Shown piece by piece: positions 1 through 9,644 of a stretch of DNA of 64,000 nucleotides (its first letter is position 1; every line of letters starts with the position of its first letter). Made by a program: the position numbers and the translations under genes. The notes beneath the pieces were generated by a model. It was not told where the DNA came from, ran no database searches, and saw only the letters and a list, made by a program, of their open reading frames with translations. The DNA comes from Vigna angularis (lineage: Eukaryota > Streptophyta > Magnoliopsida > Fabales > Fabaceae). Location: positions 15,233,001 to 15,297,000 of the forward strand of contig NC_068979.1 in the NCBI RefSeq assembly GCF_016808095.1. The letters are read 5' to 3'.

Positions 1-13
1 GAAGTCTTGGCCT

Positions 14-1371
14 TTAATATATTTTTGGATTCACTTTGTTTGAACATTCCCCATGATAAAATGAAGAAACAAAGTGATGTGTTTGAGAAGAAGAGTCAAG
101 GTATTTACCTTTTAAGGAAGAAGTTAACAACATGCATACCTTTGTCTCCTTCTTCTTTTCTTGAGAAGGTTGCTTGTCCAACTTATTTTCTTGTTTTCTT
201 TCTTTTTCAATTCTTTCTTTGATTTTTATCTCATCCTCTTTCACTTGTTGAGGTGTAAGAGGAATCAATGTGATTTTATTTCCTTTATGAAGGAAAGTTA
301 TTTTGTTGGTATAGCCATCATGAGTGGAGTTATGATCATATAGCCATGGCCTACCAAGTATACATGCCCAACATCCATTGGAACAACATCACATAAAACA
401 TTTTCTTCATAGTTGCCAATGGATATTGGTATGGTTACCTGTGTGTTCACTATTACATCTTCATCCTTTGTTATCCACTGAAGCTTATAAGGCTTGGGAT
501 GAGAAATAGTAGGTAAGGCCAATTTGTTCACCACTCTAGAACTACAACAATTGCAAGAGGAACCACTATCCACAATCAATGAACAAGTGTTTTCAAAGAT
601 TTTGCATCGTGTTCTGAATAGGTTTTCTCTTTGTAATTGTTCTAGTTCTTTGGTTTGACTTCCAAGAAGTCGTCTTACCAATAATAACTCACCTTGACAA
701 GGTAAGGCTTCTTCCTTAGATATAGAAGTATCTGAGTCACTAGAAGAATCTTCATTTTGACTTTGATGGTCTAAGAGATTAGTAGGCCGTTTCTGAGGAC
801 ACTCAGAAGAATAATGTCCTTTCTCTCCACACTTAAAGCATTTGGTCTCTCTACCCCTTGTTTCTTTTGAAGATTCTTTGTGAAAGGTATTTCTTTCTCG
901 CTCTCTCTCTTTTTCTTTACCTCTCACTTTCTCTTTCTCTTTTTCTTTTTCTTTTTCTTGAGGCTTTTCATACCTCTTTGGACTACCCTCCCTCTTAGGA
1001 TCTTTCCTATACTTGGAGGTGGTAGGGTAATTCCTTTTAGTGGAAGCTTTTCTTCTAATTTGTTCTTCCACTCTCACACATAGCTACACAAATTCATTAA
1101 GATCTAAATAAGGTAAAAGCTCTACCTTATCTCTGATCTCATAGTTAAGACCGCTTTGGAACCTAGCTATGGTGAATCTCTCTTCCTCTTTGATTCCAGC
1201 TCTTAACATGAGTAGTTCTAACTTTTGTCTATATTCCTCAACACTCATGTTTCTTTGTTGAAGTCTATGGAGCTTGTCCATGACTTCTCTGGCATAGTAG
1301 GCTGGAACATGCCTCCGATGCAAGGCTGCCTTTAACTCATTCCAGTACTGGATGGTATAATCTCCATGCAT
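14..1371 (-). pseudogene. E1 gag-protease, Ty3/gypsy, broken
   Basis: This is retrotransposon gag (particle protein) followed by aspartic protease, read leftwards. The first open piece (1371-1084, 95 codons) matches the C-terminal half of a retrotransposon gag domain. It is separated by an in-frame TAG from a 259-codon piece (1077-298) with a Lys/Glu/Arg-rich linker, a CCHC zinc knuckle CFKCGEKGHYSSEC (Cys80, Cys83, His88, Cys93) and a protease active site IVDSGSS (Asp170). The frame is lost again near 345-352: after GHVYL, the expected LGRPW sequence continues in another frame and resumes at 268-14 with IPLTPQQVKEDE. Both the gag N-terminus and everything after protease are missing; the rest lies left of the window. 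The knuckle/protease pattern and the iMet-type PBS at 2681-2699 suggest a chromovirus-like clade; the clade is inference. It is non-functional as it stands. Confidence 0.85.
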
Positions 1372-2680
1372 CTATGTGGTAGCTCTCAAAAATTTGTTCA
1401 ACCTTCATCTATGTTTGGAAAGGTTAATTGATGGTGCAAGCAAGTTTATATCATCAAATGGAAGGTGTACAAACACTCAAACAGCCAAGAAACACACTTC
1501 AGCAGAAATTCACTCGTTCACTTCTAAATTTAGCTAAAATTGATTGTTTAGGAAGTGATTTTTTCATATCAGCTCAAATTTGACCAAATCAACAATGCAG
1601 ACAAGTTTTAAATGGTAAAATACACTTACACAAATGGTTAAACTGCATTGAAACAGCCAAATGCTCCAAATCACAGGTTGAGTTGCTAATTATGCAACAT
1701 TTTGAAGCAAAAACTGGACCAGAAACAAGAAAGCAATGGAACAAAGTTGGCTGGCACAATCAAAGGCATATGGAAGTCCTAAATGACTAGATCTAGCTAT
1801 AGAATATGAGCTAGCAAAATTAAAGGTCCTAAGACACAACAAGGATGTCAAGCACGGTGCAAAAACTTGATTTAAAAATTGACTGTTTTGGAAACCAGAA
1901 TTTAATCAACTCAACCATTCATTTTGCAAATCTGTGATTGATTGGAGTTACTATAACTTGATACATGCTTCAAATCATAAAATAAACTTGTCTCAAATTT
2001 TAGACACAACAAAACTGGCAGAAACAGTGTGCACCAAATCAATCTAGAAGTGAATTTTGATGCAGAATTTGAACCCAAATTGTGATTAACTCAACCACTT
2101 ACTTTGCTATTTTGTGATGAGTATGAGGTGCAATCAATTTAGACACCTTTAAAATCATTAACCAGATTTGCACAAAGCTTTAAACAATAGAAATCTGGAT
2201 GAAAACAAATTACACTATATCAAAACTGAAAATACAATTTCTGCAGAATTTTGAATTGGAAGAAAGTAGTGTGCAACGGTGTAAGCTCAAATGATCAAAG
2301 TTGGACATGGTGCCATTGCTTTCTATGATCAACATAGAGCATCAACTGCTTTAGAAACAGAAAAAATCGTAAAAACGAAAGCAGAATAGAATCAAATCAT
2401 TGTAACAGTAAAATAATGCAGTAACATGCAAAAGACTTTGACAAAACTTGAAAATTAAAATTGAAAGCTGGAATTTGACTCAAACAATGAAAGTGCACCG
2501 ATTAAAATGAGGATTAAATGCTAATGAACAGTGAATGGAATCAAACATCCACAAAAACGAAAAAAAAATCAAATCAAACAGAAATTAAAATGGATGAAAC
2601 AGTAACATGGTCGCACAACACATGACAGAGTTGAAGAACTAAGGGAAAACATGACTTAGCTCTTGTAGACAAGCATGGAC
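1372..2680 (-). other. E1 leader / lost gag N-terminus, no gene
   Basis: This AT-rich stretch lies between the PBS and the surviving gag. I see no coding potential on either strand. Several segments are diverged internal repeats built around AACTCAACCA and TTTTGCAAATCTGTGA-like words (about 1908, 2090 and 2250). It is 1.3 kb long and probably combines the element's 5' leader with a destroyed gag N-terminus. Confidence 0.5.
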
Positions 2681-2699
2681 GACCTGGCTCTTGATGCCA
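2681..2699 (-). other. E1 primer binding site (initiator tRNA-Met type)
   Basis: Read on the minus strand, TGGCATCAAGAGCCAGGTC begins two bases downstream of the LTR end. It resembles the usual plant PBS complementary to initiator tRNA-Met (TGGTATCAGAGCC), with a substitution and an inserted A. Its position next to a TG...CA-bounded LTR supports the call. Confidence 0.7.
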
Positions 2700-2701
2700 A
2701 A

Positions 2702-3324
2702 TGATAGAAGCAACTCCACTCTTCAAGAATTAGCAGCTTCTCGGACCAGAATTAGCAGCTTCTCGGACCAGAAGTAGCAGCGGAATGGAGAATGGTTGGA
2801 GATGCGCAAATGCACGGAAGGTGTTTGATGAAATGTTTGGTGCGGTTTTGGAGGTGTGTCTGTAGTGGTTCTAATTCAGAAAGCCTTTCAAGAGGGAAGG
2901 AAGTTAGATAATGAGTGTGCTAAAGTGGCACAAGACAGAGAACTTGAAGAAGAAATGGCTGGAAGCAATCCAACAACATTTCACTATATCAATTGAAGTT
3001 TAATTTTACAAGAGATCAAGCTCTCTTTTGTAGATGAAGAAGAGCTATGATCTATGCAGAAAATCTATGCAAATTACATTCAAAATGTGCTGGAAAACTT
3101 AGGTAGCATGTGCTAAAATGTAAATAAGATGGTTGGTGTGTTTCATGTGATAAATGTGAGTTGTAAGCAAGGTATTTTCCACGTGCAACATCTTAGATGG
3201 CTGCTACAAACATTGATGCACGTTGGCAGCTTTTGCATTTAGCAATTGCACTCCTCTTGGCTTCCCTTTGTTTCCTCTTGGCTTGACAACTTTCTAGGAT
3301 CCTTCCATCTTTTATTGTCCTACA
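2702..3324 (-). mobile_element. E1 5' LTR
   Basis: On the minus strand this 623 bp block begins TGTAGGACAATAAA at 3324 and ends GCTTCTATCA at 2702, immediately before the PBS. The TG...CA ends and the PBS spacing define it as the 5' LTR of E1. The 3' LTR is outside the window, so neither LTR identity nor a target-site duplication can be checked. A 22 bp tandem duplication sits near its 3' end. Confidence 0.75.
2726..2769. repeat. 22 bp tandem duplication in E1 LTR
   Basis: Two perfect copies of a 22 bp unit starting AGAATTAGCAGC (2726-2747 and 2748-2769) are followed by a partial third copy with one change (AGAAGTAGCAG). Confidence 0.9.
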
Positions 3325-3411
3325 AAATAATGAAACTAGTTAAAGAGAACATGCTAAGACTTAGAAAGAAAAGATTAAGTCCTTATTCAACTTCCCTTTC
3401 TTGGTCTTAGA

Positions 3412-4288
3412 GTGAAGTTGATACTTCTTTTGGATGGAAAGTCCCTAAAGGGGTTTCCATCAAAAGGTCCCGACGGGACTAAATTGACCGCCCACGGTCC
3501 GAGAGACGGCGAAGCAGGTGCCGTAGTAGGAGCCACGATCGTCCTCTGCGAGGGCACATCAACACGATATCTGGCGGTTTCGTCGGAGGATGATCTTCAT
3601 CGTCCGCCCGAAAGCGTCAATACGAGCCCTACGATTCGTTCTCGCGGTTGACAAACGCTGGAGGACGATGCCACCCATTACATTTTCAGACGAAGATTTT
3701 CACGCGCCTAACCCTGATCAAGATGATCCAACGGTGATAACAGCGAAGATTACTCGCTACAATGTGAGCAAAGTGTTGGTGGACCAAGGAAGTTTGGTAA
3801 ACATCCTCTATTGGAAAACCTTCCAGCCGATGGGCATATCGGATGACCTCATTGTTCTGTACAATGAGCATATCGTGGGTTTCGCGGGTGAAATGGTGGA
3901 CACGAGAGGGTATGTCGATTTGGGCACCCGGTTGGGGATCGGTCAGGATAGTGAGGAGAAAAGGGTTAGATACTTTTAGGCCAACGCTTCCTATAACGTA
4001 CTCCTAGGCCCGCCGTGCTTGAATGCTTTTAGGGCAATTGTGTCAACCCCCCACCTCACGATGAAATATCCATCTGGCAAAGGAGCAATCTGCACGGTTC
4101 GGGCGAACCAAAAGACAACCAGAGAATGTTATGCAGCGGGTCTGAAGCTTTATACCCGCACAGTCAAGAGAAGGGCGAGCGGGTCTGAAGTGGCCATGGC
4201 TGACCTCGACCCGCGAACAAACACCGAAGATCGATTGGAGCCCCTAGGAGAGACACAACCGGTCCTGGTAGGAAAGGACACCTCCTAG
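3412..4288 (+). pseudogene. E2 gag tail and protease, Tat-like Ty3/gypsy, broken
   Basis: This is a GC-richer plus-strand fragment. It starts in the gag-protease linker (INTISGGF-like words near 3559) with an in-frame TGA and a frame change before 3620. The protease domain follows at 3670-3979 (ITFSDEDFHAPNPDQDD, then active-site region VDQGSLVNILYW, where Asp-Gln-Gly-Ser replaces the usual DSG/DTG; then GFAGEMVDTRGY). A TAG at 3979 splits it from NASYNVLLGPPCLNAF and the protease C-terminus, which runs to 4288. Peptide wording (LNAFRAIVSTPHLTMKYPS, RECYAAGLK) matches the Tat/Ogre-type branch as I know it. Clade confidence is moderate; the domain call is strong. Confidence 0.75.
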
Positions 4289-4329
4289 ACCACCACTATG
4301 GCCCACGAACTTGAGTCAAGATTGGAGAA

Positions 4330-4979
4330 GGAGATACGGTCCATCCTATGACAAATCGTGACCTATTCGCTTGGACGGCTGCCGATATGCCGGGGAGGCG
4401 CGACTTGTAGCGCAGAAGAAGCGACGAATGGGGGAGGAGAAGAGGGAAGTTGTTGAGAAGGAAGTGAGAAAACTGAAGGAGGCTGAATTTGTCAAGGAGG
4501 TGACATATACCACTTGGCTTGCCAATGTGGTCATGGTGAAGAAGGCCAGCGGAAAATGGTGCATGTGCACCGACTACACCGACTTGAATAAGGCCTGTCC
4601 TAAGGATTCTCATCCTTTGTCGAGCATTGACGCGTTGGTGAACGGGGCATCAAGTTTCAAGATGTTAAGCTTCTTGGACGCATACTCTGGGTATAACTAG
4701 ATACCCATGTACGAACCCGACCGGGAGAAGACAACATTCATCACAGACAGGGCAAACTTTTGTTATGAAGTTATGCCCTTCGACTTGAAGAACGCTGGAG
4801 CCACGTACCAACGCCTGATGGATAAGATCTTCGCTGGGCAAATTGGTCGATGTATGGACGTATATGTTGATGTCATGGTCGTCCATTCCCCGGATGGCCG
4901 ATAACACTTGAAGGACTTGGAAGAGGTCTTCAAATAAGTTCGGAAATTGGGGATGCGATTAAACCAAACAAAGCATAAC
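4330..4979 (+). pseudogene. E2 reverse transcriptase, truncated, catalytic site mutated
   Basis: The RT palm and fingers are recognisable: DLFAWTAADMP at the connection, YTTWLANVVMVKK, KWCMCTDYTDLNKACPKD, LSFLDAYSGYN, then a TAG at 4698. The frame reopens at 4707 with EKTTFITDRANFCYEVMPF and ends near 4902. The catalytic YVDD motif reads YVDV (about 4864-4875), so one of the two metal-binding aspartates is gone. More stops follow (4903, 4936). The element stops abruptly at about 4979, where minus-strand sequence of E3 begins. RNase H, integrase and both LTRs are absent. Confidence 0.85.
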
Positions 4980-5199
4980 GCACCATCCTTTCTTGCACCA
5001 TACAAACTTCATCAAGTTCGTCAAGTTGAAAACATGCTTTGTCATCATTTGGATATGTCATGGCTTTGAATACGTGAAAGTTTACTTCTTCATCATGAAC
5101 TCTCACTTTAAGCTTACCATTCTCCACATCAATTAAAACTCTAGCAGTCTTCATAAAAGGTCTCCCAAGAATGAGAGACACATCACCATTCCCTTTCAT
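4980..5199 (-). pseudogene. E3 protease fragment, Athila-like
   Basis: Read leftwards from 5199, this encodes GNGDVSLILGRPF, MKTARVLIDVENGK and MTYPNDDKACFQLDELDEVC. It is nearly identical to the protease C-terminal region of E5 (about 21600-21830) and E8 (about 62780-63010). The active-site half is missing because the fragment is fused to a gag start on its 5' side. The 3' side is cut at 4979/4980 against E2. Confidence 0.85.
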
Positions 5200-5521
5200 G
5201 TGACAACCCATTAAATTAATTACTCTTAACCAGTTGGATCAACGCCGGTTTCACCTCCATGTTGGCTGAATTGACCATCGGTCTTACTATGCTGTTAAAA
5301 TGTTGAGGGCCAACCACATTGGTGTAATCTACAAGAGTCTGTCTAACATTATTATTCTCCATCTCCTTAGTGTTATGGTGAGAACCTTGTGGTGAAGGTT
5401 GTAAAAGATCTTTCGAAGGAGGGAAAAGTTCTCTAGATGTACGGATTCTTCTCCTCCGTCTAGTCTCGTCTAAGACTTCAAGAAGAGGTTCCGAGGTTTT
5501 CTTGCTTCTAGTTCGAATTGC
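5200..5521 (-). pseudogene. E3 gag N-terminus, truncated
   Basis: On the minus strand an open frame runs from about 5521 with EAIRTRSKKTSEPLLEV, through MENNNVRQTLVDYTN (Met near 5363) and FNSIVRPMVNSANMEV, to a TAA at about 5217. Beyond that stop, FNGLSHE is still readable before sequence changes to protease at about 5200. This is the N-terminal leader of an Athila-type Gag as I know the family. The capsid domain, zinc knuckle and Gag C-terminus have been deleted. The TAA is consistent with CAA to TAA. Confidence 0.65.
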
Positions 5522-5524
5522 TTC

Positions 5525-5810
5525 CTACATACACAAGAAAACAAGTCCATAGAAAAAATTGTTAGCACAAAAAGATAGAAAAGATATAAAATAAGAGATA
5601 AGAAGATAAAAGATAGAAAGATAGAAGATAAAATAAAAACAGAAAAATAAAAATAGAAAAATAAAAAACAGAAAACAGAAAAATAAAAACAGAAAAATAA
5701 TAACAGAAAAATAAAAACAAAAATTCAAAATTCGAAATTTAAAATTTAAAATTCAAAAACAAGTCAAAGATAATCAATAATCACACATATAAACTAGTTA
5801 AACCACGAGT
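5525..5810 (-). repeat. E3 leader with A/T-tract low-complexity repeats
   Basis: This is the non-coding leader between PBS and gag. It is mostly reiterated AAAAATAAAAACAG-like units on the plus strand, i.e. a U-rich RNA on the element's sense strand. Similar tracts lie at the same position in E4 (12250-12360), E6 (53505-53610) and E7 (45310-45590). Confidence 0.75.
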
Positions 5811-5827
5811 CCCCGGCAACGACGCCA
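5811..5827 (-). other. E3 primer binding site (tRNA-Asp type)
   Basis: On the minus strand it reads TGGCGTCGTTGCCGGGG, one substitution from the TGGCGCCGTTGCCGGGG found in E4 and E7. This PBS is characteristic of Athila-type elements. It begins 6 bases after the LTR end. Confidence 0.85.
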
Positions 5828-5833
5828 AAAACT

Positions 5834-7184
5834 TGATGACAAATTTCTGAACACCGACAACAGTGCCAAAAACTTGTAACCTTGGCAAGTGTAACCGAAT
5901 CGTATCAAGTAATAAAGTTGGTAAGACCAAGTATCGTTCTCCCAAAGGACTCACGGCCTAGTTAGTTATATGACTTCTTGATTATTTAAGACTTGTGAAA
6001 ATAAACAAATTCTTGAGGTTTCAAATGCAAAAGACAAAAAGTAAACATGTATGCATGAGTTTTGATCAATGGAAAGAAGAACACAAACACTTGGAACGAA
6101 TTATATGGATGAGTATGTTGTTGGGGTAATCAATATAATCTTATCCACTCTCATATATTTAGGAATTCATCATTCTTTTCATCAATGTTAATGACACTCT
6201 CTAATTTACCTTAAACCTGATGTCTCGGCGAATAAAGCCTAATCATAATCACTAGTTTACAATGTCTTGTCTCCCTAGCAATTAATCATGCATTATAGTG
6301 AACGAAAGCTTAACGACAACCAACCATCATATTCTTATGTCTAGGTTTATACTACTATTGTGAGAGTTTCCCCAGATCTAGATTTTACCGTATGTGTCCA
6401 TATCAATAAAACCAATAATCATGACATCGAATGAGTTAAACAATGCATGCCTTGAGCAAAGAAGAAAAACCCTAACTAATGATGAAAGAAAGCATGTATC
6501 ATAAATATGATGTTTAAACACGAAATTCCATATATGAGAGCTTCAAAGGATTACATTGATTCCCCAACAACAAGAAGAGTTTAGTTCACCATATTCATGG
6601 TGAAATTAGATGAAATACAATGAAAGAGTGAAAGATAGAACCCTAGAAAGTTGAGTAGGTAGCCTTCGCATCCAAGATCTTCCTCCAAGGGGTGGAAAGG
6701 TGTGTGTTTGCTTCGTACTCTACCAAAGATACAAACCCTAGGACGTTCTAAAGCTTATATACTATTCTAAAAATTACAGAAAAGTAGGCCCAAGCCCAAA
6801 ATAATGGCGCTCAGCGGTAAAATACCGCTCAACGATAAGTGTGTGTGTTGAATTCTTCCCCTCAACTGCACTTTCACCCCTTAGCAGTGCCAACGAGTGT
6901 TAAGTAGTGCCGCTCAGTGGTAAAATGACACTGAGCGGTACTTGCGGCTTCACCTTTTGCACTTTTTGTGTCCTTTTCTGATTCCAACCCTATCCTACTT
7001 CACTTCTTTCATCAAATTCACCTCAAAATTTGCATAAAACACTGAAATCAAGCATAAACCTGTCCAACTCTTTTATTTCAAAAAATATAAGCAAAAGCAT
7101 GATTCCAAGCTAGTTTCTAAGTGTTAAAGGTTGCTTTTAGTATCAATTTTAAGCATGAAAATAAAAGTTTTTCAATTGTTATCA
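5834..7184 (-). mobile_element. LTR-B copy 1, 5' LTR of E3
   Basis: This 1351 bp LTR begins (plus-strand text) TGATGACAAATTTCTGAACACC and ends CAATTGTTATCA. It shares the family-B core with six or more copies in the window: CGGCAAGTGTAACCGAATCG, the palindrome region near 6810-6950 (several CCGCTCAGCGG words, some mutated to CCGCTCAACG) and the terminal AACAGTT-type repeat, here decayed to AAAGTTTTTCAATTGTT. The adjacent PBS identifies it as a 5' LTR. No target-site duplication can be defined because the other end of E3 is lost. Confidence 0.85.
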
Positions 7185-7534
7185 TGGGGTCAAGAAGTTC
7201 CATGACCTGCTGTCATTTCCACAACCGGGCCACTTTCCTAATCAACCATGGAGCGGCGCGATGACGCCCCATTGCCTGGGTAGAGATCGAAAAACGGTGC
7301 GAGGAGCCCCCAAGGCACCACTCTCACACACCAGCCAAAGTGAGTCAAGCTGGCGTGAAGAACTACTCCCTCCCTATAAGGGGTTATTTTGAAAAAGGCA
7401 AATTTGTACAAGTAGATACACTTTTTGTGAGCAGACATAAGTCCATATCTCGAGCTACACAACGAATTTGGACGAGATTTTTTGCAAGGATCCTTAGAAA
7501 AATGGTATCTCCTAGCTCACCAAGTTTCACAATT
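7185..7534. other. Unclassified junction segment
   Basis: These 350 bp lie between the outer edge of LTR-B copy 1 and the first recognisable satellite monomer. They are GC-richer than their surroundings to about 7330. The part 7370-7530 (containing GGACGAGATTTTTTGCAAGG) runs into the satellite without a clear border and may be a diverged edge monomer or the flank into which the array expanded. I recognise no gene. Confidence 0.3.
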
Positions 7535-9644
7535 TTTCTTCAACCATCAAACCCAAAAAACCAACACTTTGAAATGGCTAGCTTCAAAACCAACCAAAAT
7601 GAAAAATTTCTTGCACGAAGAGTTTACAGTAGAATTTTGTTGGTATAAAGTGTGCATTCCAACCATCAAACCCCAAAAACCAACACTTGGAAAATTTCCC
7701 GAAACTTGGCACCATGCACCACAAACTTAGCCAAGTTTCATCACCAAACTTGGCTAGCTTCAAAACAAACCAAAATGAAAAATTTATTGCACCAAGATTT
7801 TTACAGTAGAATTTTGGTGATATAAAGAGTGCAATCCAACCATCAAACCCCCAAAACCAACACTTTGAAAATTTCCCAAAACTTGGCACAAAGCACCAAC
7901 TTAGCCAACTTTCACCACCAAACTTGGCTACCTTCAAAACCCACCAAAATGAAAATTTTCTTGCACCAAAAATTTTACAGTAGCCTGTTGGTGATATAAA
8001 GAGTGCATTCCAACCATCAAACCCCAAAAACCAACACTTTGAAAATTTCCCAAAACATGCCACCATGCATCAAAAACTTAGCCAAGCTTCACCAACAAAC
8101 TTGGCTAGCTTCAAAACCCACAAAAACGAAAAATTTCTAGCACCAAGATTTTTACAGTAGCCTTTGGGTGATGTAAAGAGTGCATTCGAAAAATCAAACC
8201 CCAAAAATCAAGACTTTGAAAATTTCCCAAAACTTGCTACCAAGCACCAACTTAGAAAACTTTCACCACCAAACTTGACTAGCTTCAAATACCACAAAAA
8301 TGAAAAATTTCTTGCACCAAGATTTTTACAATAGCCTTTTGATGATATAAAGAGTGCATTTCAACCATCAAACCCCAAAAACCAAGACTTTGAAAATTTC
8401 CCAAAACTTGCCACCAAGCACAACCTTAGCCACCTTTCACCACCAAACTTGTCTAGCTTCAAAACCCACCAACATGAAAAATTTGTTGCACCATGAGTTT
8501 TATAGTAGCTTTTTGGTGATATAAAGAATGCATTCCAACAATCAAACCACAAAATCCAACACTTTGAATATTTTCCAAAACATGGCACCATGCACCACAA
8601 ACATAGCCAAGTATCAACACCAAACTTGCCTAGCTTGAAAACCAACCAAAATGAAAAATATCTTGCACCGAGATTTTTACTGTAGCATTTTATTAAGATA
8701 GAGAGTGCATTCCAACCATTAAACCCCAAAAACCAACACTTTGAAAAGTTCCCAAAAGTTGGCACCATGCACCACAAACTTAGCCAAGTTTCACGACAAA
8801 ACCTGGCTAGCTTCAAAACCAACCAAAATGAAAAAATTTCTTGCACCAAGATCTTTACAGTAGCATTTTGGTGATATTAAGAGTGCATTCCAACCATCAA
8901 ACCAAAAAAACCAAAACTTTAAAAATTTCCCAAAACTTGCCACCAAGCACCAACTTAACCAACTTTCACCACCAAACTTGGCTAGCTTAAAAACCCACCA
9001 ACATGAAAAATTTCATGCACAAAGATTTTTAGAGTAGCTTTTTGGTGATATAAAGACTGCACTCAAACCATGAACACCAAAATCCAACACTTTGGAAATT
9101 TCCCAAAACTTGGCACCATGCACCACAAACTTAGCAAAGTTTCACAACTAGACTTGCCTATCTTCAAAACCCACCAAAATGAAAAATTACTTGAACCAAG
9201 AATTTTACAGTAGCCTTTTGGTGATATAAAGAGTGCATTCCAAAAATCAAACCCCAAAAACCAACACTTTGAAAATTTCCAGAAAGTTGGCACCATGCAT
9301 TACAAACTTAGCCAACTTTCACCACCAAACTTGGCTAGCACCATGATTTTTACAGTAGTACTTTTGTGATATAAAGAGCGCATTCCAACCATCAAACCCG
9401 AAAAACCAAAACTTTGAAAATTTCCCAAAACTTGCCAGCAAGCACCAACTTAGCAAACTTTCACCACCAAACTTGGCTAGCTTTAAAACCCACCAAAATG
9501 AAAAATTTCTTGCATTAAGGTTTTTACAGTAGCCTTTTGGTGATATAAAGAGTGCATTGCAACCATCAAACCCCAAAAACCAACACTTTGACAATTTCCC
9601 AAAACTTGCCACCATGCACCACAATCTTAGTCAAGTTTCACCAC
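7535..9644. repeat. 174-177 bp satellite, block 1 (about 12 monomers)
   Basis: This is a tandem array of diverged monomers. One monomer in order: TTTTACAGTAGCCTTTTGG, TGATATAAAGAGTGCATTCC, AACCATCAAACCCCAAAAAC, CAACACTTTGAAAATTTCCC, AAAACTTGCCACCAAGCACC, AACTTAGCCAACTTTCACCA, CCAAACTTGGCTAGCTTCAA, AACCCACCAAAATGAAAAAT, TTCTTGCACCAAGAT. Counting gives 174 bp; the variant CCACCATGCACCACAAACTTA gives 177 bp. This block is the most diverged of the three, as expected for an array edge. A shortened monomer lies near 9335. It is cut at 9644 by the LTR of E4. Confidence 0.95.

Noticed and set aside
5525..5728. Phe-rich 67-codon ORF as a membrane protein
   Set aside because: It is a translation of the A/T low-complexity leader of E3.
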